Shown here one piece after another: positions 1 through 7,600 of a stretch of DNA of 11,632 nt. The position numbers were made by a program, and so were the translations under genes. The stretch spans positions 1 through 11,632 of the forward strand of contig CAUZSM010000049.1 of assembly GCA_963582685.1 (NCBI GenBank), read 5' to 3'. The notes beneath the pieces are model-generated. The model saw nothing but the letters and a program-made list of their open reading frames with translations, searched no databases and was not told where the DNA came from. Source of the stretch: CAUZSM01 sp963582685. GTDB lineage: Archaea > Thermoplasmatota > Poseidoniia > Poseidoniales > Thalassarchaeaceae. Numbering within the stretch: position 1 is the stretch's first letter; the number at the start of each line of letters is the position of its first letter.

Positions 1-1
1 C

Positions 2-136
2 CCCCTCGATTCTTCTGCACCACCTGCCAATGCGAGTGGTGAGTGGAGGGATGGCTATGAATGGGTGGAACATCCTGCTGGCAGTGGAGAATGGTATTGG
101 CGAGATGCAGGCACTGGTGAGTGGGTCAAACATTGA
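2..136 (+). CDS. C-terminal fragment of a protein with a Trp/Gly-rich tail (5' end outside window)
   Basis: The second frame is open from the window edge to TGA at 134-136 and encodes 44 residues. They begin with a Pro/Ala/Ser linker (PLDSSAPPANASGEW) and continue with an aromatic motif of the form DGYEWVEHPAGSGEWYWRD followed by TGEWVKH. Regularly spaced Trp with Gly-Tyr and Gly-Ser-Gly turns suggests a small Trp-rich beta module at the end of a larger protein. From general knowledge, similar short GYEW/WYWR tails occur at the C-termini of many marine group II archaeal proteins, often after an acidic, disordered linker; their role is unclear. The main part of the protein is off the left edge, so its function cannot be named. 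The frame was chosen because the other two give either early stops or compositionally odd peptides. DNA just downstream looks like a decayed copy of the same motif. Confidence 0.6.
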   Translation, partial: PLDSSAPPANASGEWRDGYEWVEHPAGSGEWYWRDAGTGEWVKH

Positions 137-277
137 ATGGGGCCCCCTCTGTACTGATGGGTATACAGTGGGTACCCTTCCGACACCTGTCTGTCGAATG
201 GGTGTTGCAAGGGGAGTTCTTCGATGAGAATGGCAAGTTAAGACAGCGAAAGACCTTTCATCACTATTGTTCGGTAG
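137..277 (+). pseudogene. Degraded extension of the Trp-rich tail (possible)
   Basis: This spacer has no intact gene but has coding-like remnants in changing frames. DNA at 156-164 reads Asp-Gly-Tyr like the start of the upstream tail motif at 50-58. After one extra base at 165, the first frame continues as QWV, then VEW at about 196-204, then GEFFDENGKLRQRK, and stays open to TGA at 283-285. The Asp-Gly-Tyr / x-Trp-Val / Glu-Trp spacing echoes DGYEWVEHPAGSGEW. This fits a further tail repeat cut off by the TGA at 134 and small indels. No convincing archaeal TATA element was seen here for the next gene. The match is short, so chance resemblance is possible. Confidence 0.25.
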
Positions 278-1405
278 ATGCATGAGCAGAGATGCTTTGA
301 GGTGGTGAGGTTGAATGATAGCGATCATCAACAAAGTTCTCCCACCTCCAAGGGGTTGATGAGCCTCATTTATGATCCATCTCGACAACGGACGGATCTT
401 GAGGCCTTCTTCGATTTCGTGATGCCGTTCAAACGAATCCCGTTCTTCATCAGAACGACAGCCTTCGTCGTTGCGTTATATTCAATCATTGATTTGGTAA
501 TCATTTACATGGGTGATTGGGATTCCTTCATGGAATCTCAAATGGGCTTTTGGAGGCACATCTTGTTCATCGCTGCGGCTTCCTTTTCCTCTTCGGCCAT
601 CTTCTTTCTGCATGCTCAGTTCCATCAATTGTTTGAGCAATTGGAAAAGTCGATTGATGACAGTCAGATGGATCAGGCCAGTATAGAGATATTCTTCAAT
701 CAACAGAAGGGCTTGCTGACAAGCCGCGGTTGGTTTTTCATTTTCATGGGTCACCAGTGGTATGCAGTGAGTGGTTTTTCAGCACCGAGTGAAGGCGAAG
801 TGCTATCCGTATTCACTCAGTTTGAGTTGTTTGGCTTCATACAGGACAGTTTCATCTGGTTCATGTTCGTGTGGCTCATCGTCACTTACAGAACCTCCAA
901 ACTACCTTTCCGAGTCCAGAGCGGCGATGCACATGGTGGTTTGAGACCACTGACGGACCTCGCTTTGTCAGGTGGCTACATCATTACGCTGCTTGCTGTC
1001 ATCAATATCCCAGTCGTTGTGGTTAGATGGGATTTCAGGGGCTTCTTCTGGCTTTTTGGTGATATTTTCGGAATTCTGATCATGTTCGTCTTTCCCTTCT
1101 ACCACATTCACAAGACAATGAAATCGGAGAAACGAAAAGCAGTGGCGGAGATGGAGAGCAAGCTCTCGATAGTGATGTCATCGATTCAGGGAGAAGACAA
1201 AGTTGACTCGATGGAGGAGTTGCTACATTTCATGGTCTACAAGGAGATGCTCGAAACAACGAATGCAATGAGAGTGTGGCCTATCAACATCAATGTAATT
1301 GCCAAAATACTTCTCAGCGCACTCGCACCATTGTTGACTCTGCTCATCAAGTTCTACGTGTTACCCTATTTTGTGCCTTTTATTCCCTTCCTCGCATCAT
1401 TTTGA
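278..1405 (+). CDS. Hypothetical multi-pass membrane protein, 375 aa
   Basis: I do not recognise a family. The protein is polytopic: hydrophobic helices at about residues 56-78, 94-113, 185-204, 232-249 and 255-276, and a long hydrophobic stretch at about 340-373. A further aromatic segment near 151-168 may be a short or re-entrant helix. Between helices 2 and 3 lies a soluble, possibly helical segment (about 114-150, Gln/Glu/Lys rich). A charged, coiled-coil-like segment rich in Lys and Glu (about 278-330) sits between the fifth helix and the C-terminal one. No catalytic or transporter signature is visible. The start is uncertain: ATG 278 has no Shine-Dalgarno sequence, while ATG 359 (residue 28) follows an AAGGGG run and would still keep every predicted helix. 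Its last 40 bp overlap the convergent methyltransferase gene. There is no co-directional neighbour downstream, so operon context does not help. Confidence 0.75.
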   Translation: MHEQRCFEVVRLNDSDHQQSSPTSKGLMSLIYDPSRQRTDLEAFFDFVMPFKRIPFFIRTTAFVVALYSIIDLVIIYMGDWDSFMESQMGFWRHILFIAAASFSSSAIFFLHAQFHQLFEQLEKSIDDSQMDQASIEIFFNQQKGLLTSRGWFFIFMGHQWYAVSGFSAPSEGEVLSVFTQFELFGFIQDSFIWFMFVWLIVTYRTSKLPFRVQSGDAHGGLRPLTDLALSGGYIITLLAVINIPVVVVRWDFRGFFWLFGDIFGILIMFVFPFYHIHKTMKSEKRKAVAEMESKLSIVMSSIQGEDKVDSMEELLHFMVYKEMLETTNAMRVWPININVIAKILLSALAPLLTLLIKFYVLPYFVPFIPFLASF

Positions 1406-2271
1406 CTGGTTGGCACTTTCTGTGCCGTGAATGACCAGTATTCGTAGGCCCCATCAGCAAGACGATGATGAACTTTCGTTCCTCGTAGGCCAGCAAACTG
1501 CGCGACCGCGCCCTGAATCCAAGCAGGAAAGAAGTCTTTGACCATCTGCTGCTTTTTTTCTTCGTCCAACAGCATCCCCGCCACAATCTGGGAGTTGATC
1601 AAAAGAGAGCGCTTTCGTACAAATGGGGTCTCGTCGATAATAGTGTGCCAGTCACCCACTTCATTCTCTGGCCGGAAATCAGCGTATAGGAAGTAACCCC
1701 CCGGACGAAGAACTCGGTGCACTTCTGAGAAGAACCGATCAATGTATCCATAACTATGGGATGATTCTACATTGACGACCACGTCAAAGGAATTGTCTTC
1801 AAACTGAAGGCGTTCAGCATCGCCTCTGCGGAATACAAGACCATCTATTGGGTGCCGTCGGCGGCAGAAGCGTACAGCAGATTGTGCAATGTCAACTGCC
1901 ATAACTGAACGTGGAGCAAAATAACGTCGAAGATACGAGGCTCCACCACCACGACCGCATCCCACTTCAAGAACATCGAGTCCCTTTAGGTTCACATTCT
2001 CAACTACGTGGTGATAAAGAGAGATGCAGTTTCGATCCGTTTCATCTACTTGCTCAAGTTCCAACGGAACATCATCAGCATCATGAAATCCGAGATTCAT
2101 GAATATTATATCAGTACCACCATCACGTTTGGACACGTAGTTATACCAAATCTTTACCAATTTTCTGCGGAACAGAGGCGAGTGATCGAAGAGCCAGATG
2201 GCGACCCGATAGTATAGGGGTGGCCTTCTGACCGCTTGCTGTCTCGTTGTCTTATTCACACCTGTATCCAA
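1366..2271 (-). CDS. Class I SAM-dependent methyltransferase, lipid/natural-product type
   Basis: A 301-residue protein with a Methyltransf_11-like Rossmann fold. Motif I is LEVGCGRGGGASYL (about 101-114, SAM-binding glycine loop), and the acidic residue after strand 2 is in AVDIAQSA (125-132). GDAERLQFEDNSFDVVVNVESSHSYG (150-175) carries the adenine-binding acidic residue and motif II. LRPGGYFLYADFR (188-200) is motif III. The NVESSHSYG segment and the N-terminal NLGFHD stretch resemble phthiotriol/glycopeptidolipid-type O-methyltransferases, so the substrate may be a lipid or polyketide-like hydroxyl; this is inference. No membrane helix is obvious, though the basic N-terminus could associate with membrane. 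The start is uncertain: TTG 2271 is preceded in frame by a stop, and GTG 2259 is an alternative lying about 26 bp from a TTATAA box. The last 13 or so codons overlap the convergent membrane-protein gene and lie outside the conserved fold. Confidence 0.9.
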   Translation of the reverse strand: MDTGVNKTTRQQAVRRPPLYYRVAIWLFDHSPLFRRKLVKIWYNYVSKRDGGTDIIFMNLGFHDADDVPLELEQVDETDRNCISLYHHVVENVNLKGLDVLEVGCGRGGGASYLRRYFAPRSVMAVDIAQSAVRFCRRRHPIDGLVFRRGDAERLQFEDNSFDVVVNVESSHSYGYIDRFFSEVHRVLRPGGYFLYADFRPENEVGDWHTIIDETPFVRKRSLLINSQIVAGMLLDEEKKQQMVKDFFPAWIQGAVAQFAGLRGTKVHHRLADGAYEYWSFTAQKVPTSQNDARKGIKGTK

Positions 2272-2282
2272 TCAATGAGTAG

Positions 2283-2308
2283 TTATAATCTCAATCATCT
2301 AGATAAAA
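2283..2308 (-). promoter_or_regulatory. Candidate TATA boxes for the methyltransferase gene
   Basis: The minus strand has two AT-rich boxes: TTATAA at 2283-2288 and TTTTAT at 2303-2308. The first is centred about 26 bp from GTG 2259, which would give a leaderless transcript starting at that codon. The second would start transcription near 2279, a few bases ahead of TTG 2271. Archaeal TATA boxes usually sit 25-27 bp upstream of the start site. No Shine-Dalgarno sequence is seen before either start codon, which agrees with a short or absent leader. The rest of the 108-bp gap (2272-2379) holds nothing else that I can recognise. Confidence 0.4.
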
Positions 2309-2379
2309 GGGTTAGTATTACAAAATCCGCAACGGTGCAAATTGTATTGGAGATGATTCTTTCTGGTCTGTTAATAGAA

Positions 2380-2880
2380 TTATAGCTTAAGCCTGATTCT
2401 CGTTGTATGATACACCATCGTCCAGATTGTATTATACCAATAAGTGTCTGTGAAATCGCTATCAGTTACAATAGCGTCAGTGAAGTCGGCATAGTGGAGC
2501 ATTGCACCAGTTAGATCAGCACCAGTTAGATCAGCACCAACTAGTTCAGAATGATGGAGGTTTGTACCATTATTGATGGATGCATAGTAGAGGTATGCAC
2601 CAGTTAGGTCAGCATAGTTGAGGTTAGTTAGGCTAGCACCACTTAAGTTTACATAACTCAAATCGATTCCAGTAAGATTCAGTTCTGATAAATCTTGTCC
2701 ACTAAAATCCTCGCCTGAACAATGCCCGTAAGGAACTAGTTCACATTCAACTGTATTGTTTGTTTCATCTTCAACTGTATTGTTTGTTTCATCTTCATGT
2801 AAGCAGCCCGCAAGGGGAATCATGAGGACGGCAAGTAGCAGGGCGGTTGACTGAATGTTCAGAATTGACTTGTTTAGCAT
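2380..2880 (-). CDS. Pentapeptide-repeat lipoprotein, 166 aa
   Basis: The open frame extends up to 2988, but ATG 2880 is preferred: it begins with MLNKSILNIQ, a hydrophobic helix (about 11-22) and a lipobox LAGC with Cys26, typical of a lipid-anchored secreted protein. It also lies about 26 bp from a TTTTAA box, consistent with leaderless expression. After the anchor come two identical 8-residue repeats DETNNTVE (30-45), an acidic Asn/Thr linker, then CELVPYGHC with two Cys that could pair. From about residue 57 to 140 the sequence runs in five-residue steps with Leu/Phe at the centre (DFSGQ DLSEL NLTGI, ADLTG ADLTG AMLHY), the signature of a right-handed quadrilateral beta helix. The aromatic tail (YWYNTIW) probably caps it. 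Function is unknown; such domains usually bind or present surfaces rather than catalyse. The gene is visibly richer in A+T than purC or the giant gene next to it, suggesting a different origin or fast evolution. Confidence 0.85.
   Translation of the reverse strand: MLNKSILNIQSTALLLAVLMIPLAGCLHEDETNNTVEDETNNTVECELVPYGHCSGEDFSGQDLSELNLTGIDLSYVNLSGASLTNLNYADLTGAYLYYASINNGTNLHHSELVGADLTGADLTGAMLHYADFTDAIVTDSDFTDTYWYNTIWTMVYHTTRIRLKL
2504..2548 (-). repeat. 15-bp tandem units encoding pentapeptides
   Basis: Two identical 15-bp units (2504-2518 and 2519-2533, plus-strand GCACCAGTTAGATCA) are followed by a diverged third (2534-2548). A related unit occurs near 2608. Each unit is exactly one pentapeptide on the minus strand (core ADLTG). 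Identical adjacent units at DNA level point to recent growth of the beta helix by tandem duplication. Confidence 0.75.
2746..2793 (-). repeat. Two perfect 24-bp tandem repeats (DETNNTVE linker)
   Basis: Positions 2746-2769 and 2770-2793 are identical 24-bp units in frame with the lipoprotein gene, each encoding DETNNTVE. The first bases of a further unit follow at 2794. The unit count is likely to vary between strains and would change the length of the stalk between the lipid anchor and the beta helix. Confidence 0.85.
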
Positions 2881-2902
2881 GACTTGCACAGTGTATGGAG
2901 TG

Positions 2903-2908
2903 TTAAAA
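2903..2908 (-). promoter_or_regulatory. Candidate TATA box for the lipoprotein gene
   Basis: The minus strand reads TTTTAA here, preceded by a purine-rich GAAAATGA stretch that could act as a TFB recognition element. Its centre is about 25-26 bp from the A of ATG 2880, the normal archaeal spacing to a transcription start, so the message would be leaderless. This supports ATG 2880 over the upstream in-frame ATG at 2988. Confidence 0.45.
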
Positions 2909-2922
2909 TCATTTTCTGCAGA

Positions 2923-2946
2923 GGAAAATTGCATGGGGCCCCATGC
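2923..2946 (-). terminator. Palindrome plus T-run after purC, possible terminator
   Basis: GCATGGGGCCCCATGC at 2931-2946 is a perfect 16-bp palindrome. As RNA on the minus strand it can form a 6-bp GCATGG/CCATGC stem with a GGCC loop, followed directly by AATTTTCC. It lies about 40 bp past the purC stop and about 20 bp before the lipoprotein TATA box. It may therefore end the purC transcript; a protein-binding operator for the lipoprotein gene is the alternative. Confidence 0.4.
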
Positions 2947-2988
2947 GAATGCGGGCGTTGTATAGGGCACCCTTGCAACAGGCGGCAT

Positions 2989-3933
2989 TCAGAAAGAATG
3001 GCCAGTCAGTCGCTCGTACATTGAAGCATACAGGTCAGCAGTTTGGCCGATGATTTCATCTGGCAGAGCGGGAATCGGTGGCTCCTCCGTGCCGGCCGAG
3101 CGAGCGGCTTCAAGTTGCTTGAGGTGTCCAGTGGCGATGTAGTGTTCACGCACGAATTCCTTGGACAGCGAAACAATCTCACCGTCAGCGTATGTTTCAG
3201 CATCCCACCATCGGTCCTCGTCGAGGGTTCCGAATGAATCCACAAGCACGGGTTTGCGGCCAACGCCGAGCGCGAATTCCTTCTTCCCGTCGACGTGGAT
3301 GAGGCCTCGAGCGCTTGCCTCCCGTTCTATGATGGCGTCAATTTTGAGAGCGCAGTCTAGTACCCCATCAAATTCTTCATCGGTCAGATTGGAAATCTGC
3401 AGTGCCTCTTCCCTGTCAAGCAGTCTGTCGAATACCTCGAACTTAGTCGATACTTCCAGATACGGCGCAGGCAGTTTGCAACCTTCTTCAAGTTCAGTAC
3501 CTACGGGGAATCCAAACTCCTCAGCACCGACATCCCCCTTGGCGTAGCGGCGCCAACCCGAACCAGCCAGATGATGGCGACAGATGACCTCCAATGGCAC
3601 GAATACATTTTCCATATCTCGTGGAATTGCTCCGGGTTCCTTGATAACTTCAAATCGCTTTGCAAGGCAACGGTCGGGGGCATTCATCTCAATCATGTGA
3701 GTCTCACAAATTCCTTCCTGCTCAACGAGATTGAACCAGTGGCAAGTGGTGCGGTTGAGGCTCTCACCCTTGCGTGGAATCAGCGAGGGAATGATTTGGT
3801 CGAATACAGAAATCTGGTCGGTATAGCGAAACTCAAGCACATTTGGTTCGTCAGTGCTCCAAACCTGCTTGACCTTGCCGGAGTAGAGTAGTTCTCCCAT
3901 ACGGCTGTGCCTATCTATTACGCTCATGAACAT
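2989..3933 (-). CDS. purC: Phosphoribosylaminoimidazole-succinocarboxamide synthase (SAICAR synthetase)
   Basis: Catalyses ATP-dependent condensation of CAIR with aspartate to SAICAR in de novo purine synthesis (EC 6.3.2.6), in the cytosol. The 314-residue length fits the longer SAICAR synthetases. Visible signatures: LLYSGKVKQVW (15-25, nucleotide-binding start of the fold), FDQIIPSLIPRKGESLN (44-60), RHHLAGSGWRRY (119-130, counterpart of the family's R-x4-GS segment), PYLEVSTKFEVFDR (157-170), GLIHVDGKKEFAL (210-222, the usual D-x-K-x-EF segment) and VLVDSFGTLDEDRWW (229-243, counterpart of the D-x5-D-x-x-RFW motif). The GSGWRRY form is like eukaryotic and some archaeal enzymes rather than E. 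coli PurC. Start choice is open: ATGs occur at 3933, 3927 and 3900, none with a Shine-Dalgarno sequence; all keep the conserved core, which begins just after residue 12. No other purine gene is adjacent. The 36-bp gap to the upstream gene suggests cotranscription. Confidence 0.96.
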   Translation of the reverse strand: MFMSVIDRHSRMGELLYSGKVKQVWSTDEPNVLEFRYTDQISVFDQIIPSLIPRKGESLNRTTCHWFNLVEQEGICETHMIEMNAPDRCLAKRFEVIKEPGAIPRDMENVFVPLEVICRHHLAGSGWRRYAKGDVGAEEFGFPVGTELEEGCKLPAPYLEVSTKFEVFDRLLDREEALQISNLTDEEFDGVLDCALKIDAIIEREASARGLIHVDGKKEFALGVGRKPVLVDSFGTLDEDRWWDAETYADGEIVSLSKEFVREHYIATGHLKQLEAARSAGTEEPPIPALPDEIIGQTADLYASMYERLTGHSF

Positions 3934-3969
3934 TCGCCGGACAGCCGTCTGGCCTTTCTCTGGTTTTGC

Positions 3970-4614
3970 TCATGCGTGTGCGCGCATCAGAACACCGCAT
4001 TTACGCTTCTCAGCGCTCTTGAGGACGATGACAAGGTGCCGAACTATCTCGAACACTCCGCCGTCGCACGGCTCGTCACGATTGACCCGCCACTGCTGTT
4101 GTTGAAAGGCCTCTCGTAGTGTAGAAACCTCAGAAGCATCGAGCCAGCCATGCAGTTGCAATCCACCGAATCCATGCAGGTTTAGACCCTCATCGATTTG
4201 AGTCAGCAAGTCGGTGATGGTTGAATCATCTTCTGGCGCAGAACAGTATTTGCGCAGGTAGGTTAGTGGATTGCCATCCCCATCTGGGAACCGACCAAGT
4301 CTTGATTTTGACATCCGCACATCAAGAGGGGGTGCTGGGCTGCCATCCAGCTGCCTGTCCATGCTGGTGACGAAAATCAGCGTTGCATCATCCCATGTGA
4401 TTCCCGCCCTGCCGCTGGAGATTTCTGCCCCTTCCTCCACAAGTCGCTCACGTAGATCATCATCAGTTGAGAGTATGCTATCGAATTCAGTGGCATTGCC
4501 CGCCGCCGCAGCGAGTATGGCGGGGATCATCTGCGCTGCGGATGCTGAATTTAATGGGTCGAATGTGTGAAACGGTGTTGTTGGCCCTGCTGTTCCGTTG
4601 CTCATGAGGCTCAT
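3970..4614 (-). CDS. Hypothetical soluble protein coupled to the giant surface protein, 214 aa
   Basis: I do not recognise a family. There is no signal peptide and no clear membrane helix, so it is probably cytosolic. The N-terminal part (about 5-50) is Ala/Thr/Pro rich with a short amphipathic stretch (AAQMIPAILAAAAG). A middle part reads TWDDATLIFVTSMDRQLDG (73-91), then an acidic DGDGNPLTYLRKYC (111-124). A near-repeat LNLHGFGGLQLHGWL (144-158) follows, then a helix-like SEVSTLREAFQQQQWRV and a hydrophobic VRHLVIVLKSAEKRKCGVLMRA C-terminus. The start ATG at 4614 overlaps the stop of the 1890-aa gene in the ATGA arrangement, a sign of translational coupling. However, GGAG at 4615-4618 is 9 bases before the in-frame ATG at 4605, a better ribosome distance, so residue 4 may be the true start. 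The location suggests a job with the giant protein's cytoplasmic tail, but nothing in the sequence proves it. Confidence 0.75.
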   Translation of the reverse strand: MSLMSNGTAGPTTPFHTFDPLNSASAAQMIPAILAAAAGNATEFDSILSTDDDLRERLVEEGAEISSGRAGITWDDATLIFVTSMDRQLDGSPAPPLDVRMSKSRLGRFPDGDGNPLTYLRKYCSAPEDDSTITDLLTQIDEGLNLHGFGGLQLHGWLDASEVSTLREAFQQQQWRVNRDEPCDGGVFEIVRHLVIVLKSAEKRKCGVLMRAHA

Positions 4615-7600
4615 CTCCTACGGTGGCCGAGGCGGCCGAGCCTCGATTCAAAGTCATCGGTTGGGGAATAATCCTCATCAGCGGCATCTGCCGCAGCCTG
4701 CATGTCCTCGTCGTGGAATTCTACCAGATCGATGCCGCCTGCTGCTGGCTTGGCATCATCCTCAATGTGCATGCTATCGTCCTCTGCTTCAGTTTCCACT
4801 GGCGCAGGTGTACTCGTTGCTGACCCGCCTTGCCGCACACTTCGCTTCTTCTGCTTCTTCGGCCTATCTGGGCGTAGTGCAACGAATCCCGCAAGCCACA
4901 TCGCCCCGAATATGACGACGGCTGAGACTACTCCAACTACCCAATCGAAGGCGTTGGTAGTGATGGTTGCACCTTTAGTCAGAACGATGAACTGCTGGTC
5001 ATCATCTGGATTTCCATCGATATCCCACGGAGTATCGCAGCCGATTTCCGCATTAACGGTCTCCCCAATGGCGAGGGGCGGCCTGTCTATCGAAAGTTGA
5101 GGGGCGAGGTCACCTACCACATTCACCCTATGAGTAGCGGTCCAAGATCCGGTAGTGGAGGAGAACTCAACTTGGCAAATGGCATTGGACAATTTACTGT
5201 GATTGCTTCGTACAATTGATACCACGATTTGCTGGTCATCTCCTGAACTGATTAGTTCCACAGCGGTGATGCCGAGATTCCAATCACTGTCGCGGTGCAT
5301 CATGTCCTCAGAGCGCTCGGCGATGACTGCTCCCTGTCCATCGAGCAGCGTCACTCGTATTGTGTGAGTGCCAGCATCTGGATTCCACGCTGCGCCACTG
5401 AGATTGATGGCAAGACTGGTATTGGCGCTCAAGTGTCCTGCTTTCTGGTCAATCACCTGACCGGTTTCATCACGCATGATGGCGGTCCAATCAATTTCGT
5501 CAGTTCCGTTCAGGATGCTACAGGTTGCTAATGGTTCAATGCCGATTCCAGCGATGCTACAGCTTCCATCTCTTGTAGGGGCATGCCTCACCCTCGCCCA
5601 ATAGTCGAGGGATTCTCCATCAACTGTCATCACACCGTCGCTGTCAGAGTTAGGTGTGATCCAGACGAATCCATCAGCTTGTGCTTCCAGTTGGTCGTTG
5701 CCATCGATTACCGATGCAGCAGCGCCCCCGGGCAGGAATGTGAGTAATAGTGTATCTCCGGCGGTGCCGAATAAGACTGGGCTTGAAGCCCACGAGCGTG
5801 TCAACTGTGTGAGTGTCAGTGTCAACTCCAACTGAGTCCCTACTCCATCGGTAGTGCGTAGAGTCACTCCAACGCTGTCACCATTCCAGTCATTAGGCGG
5901 TATTGCTGAAAGCGGGATTCCAGCGCTCTCTCCAACGGCCAGTGAAACTTGCTCCGGCCCGGACAACTGCCAATTTGCAGGCAGCCCCAGTATGTCGAGT
6001 TCGATGGTAGTGGGTGCATTGCCCAGATTCGAGACCATGGCAAGTGGTAGCCCACCCTCAGAGGAGATTCCCCATTGCCCTTCGCCAGTTAGCGTATATT
6101 CGTGCCATTCTGCTACACGCAGGGGTAGCGTGGTGGTCGAGGCACCCGAGCCATCCGCATTTCGCGCTCGCAGATTCAATTCAACTGAGTGACCGGATAC
6201 AGTTCCCACTGGTGGGGTGATTTCACAGTCGAAAGAGACCTTTTGGGCGGGGTCAAGAGAACCGATGCTAGTGCTGATATTGACAGTCCAACCACTGATG
6301 TCCACCCAACCGGTGATGAATGGCTCTGCTGGCCAATTGCCGCGGTTCTCCACCTCAAGAGTGATGTTCTCCCCATTCCTGTCGATGTCAAGGTCTGCCC
6401 CTCCAGCGAGAACCTTCCATGCTGGGACGTGAATCAATTCGAGGTTCAGTACGAAGCCCGGTACCGAGATGTCATCGGACATGCCTTGGAAGTCCACTGT
6501 TGCGATAGTCCCCTTCCAAGCATTATCGGAAACCGTGACACTCACCGTGAGTGTACCCGATTCATCCACCTCAATATCTGAGATTGAATCGCCAGTGAAT
6601 GACCAACCAAGTCCGTCATCTCCACCCGCAAGCGCGTAGGTGTCAGAAGGAGTCAGGGTCAGGGTGTCGATGAGGTTGCCAGTATTTTCCGCTGTTATCT
6701 GTAGTATGAGTTCATCTCCCGGGGCGACGAGAATTGATGCCCCCGATGACAGATTGAGCCCATCGTGGTTCAGTGTGAGGTCCCACTGGTGGTCTTGGCG
6801 AGCAAGCACCTGAATGGTCGCTGTCGCTGCCACATTCACATCACCTTGCGAGCGCAATTCAAATGCAATGTTAAGCCCCTGTTCAGCAGGCATTTCCTCG
6901 GGCAGAGTGACCTGTATTGGCACGATGGCGAGGCTCCCAGCCCCAATCGAGTATGTCGATGATGGCAAGACGATTGTCAACCCGGGGTCATCAGAGAAGT
7001 TCTCGTTTGATAGCACCACTGCGCTGATGTCATAGACATCAGGTCCGTTCCCGGGATTCTCTAGTTTGAGCATGATGATGTTCATCTCGGTGACATTCAT
7101 TCTCATCGGTTCAACGGTCGGCGAGGTGACTTCGATGGCCGCTCTGAATACCTGCATTACCTGCAGACTGAATTCTAATGTATGTCCACTGCGATTTGCC
7201 TCTTCCATCGACCATTGATGCAGCATCGGAGGAGCGGCAAATGGAAGGTCAAGGTCGAGGGTGCCTGTCACTGGTCCACCAGCGTTCCCGGTCGCGCGGA
7301 GTTTGGTGCCAACAATGTCCAGCCCACCGCTTGTATCCCATGACCATCCAGCATTGAGCAACCCTCCGGATGCTAGGTCCCACTCTAACTCTGAAACGCC
7401 AGATGGCAGTTGAATCGAGATATCCCACTGCAGGTCATCTGCTGGAACAGAACGGATGTGTGGTGGCATCACGGTGACGCCGTTGGAGACAAAACTCAGT
7501 TGGATGATTCGACAATCCTCCTCTGCACCGGTGCCTATGCATATTGTCAATGGGGTTGAAACAGAATTACCATGTGCAGTAGCACTGGGAACCTGCAGCC

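Noticed and set aside
139..146. GGGGCCCC, also found inside the palindrome at 2931-2946
   Set aside because: Eight bases is too short to call a shared element, and the flanks differ.
30..227. Open frame of 65 codons starting at ATG 30
   Set aside because: It overlaps the better-supported tail frame (2-136), has no ribosome site and its peptide has no coding character. Only its middle (DGY at 156-164) was kept as a clue for a decayed repeat.
3161..3547. Plus-strand open frame of 128 codons opposite purC
   Set aside because: Ser-rich antisense shadow of a clearly conserved gene.
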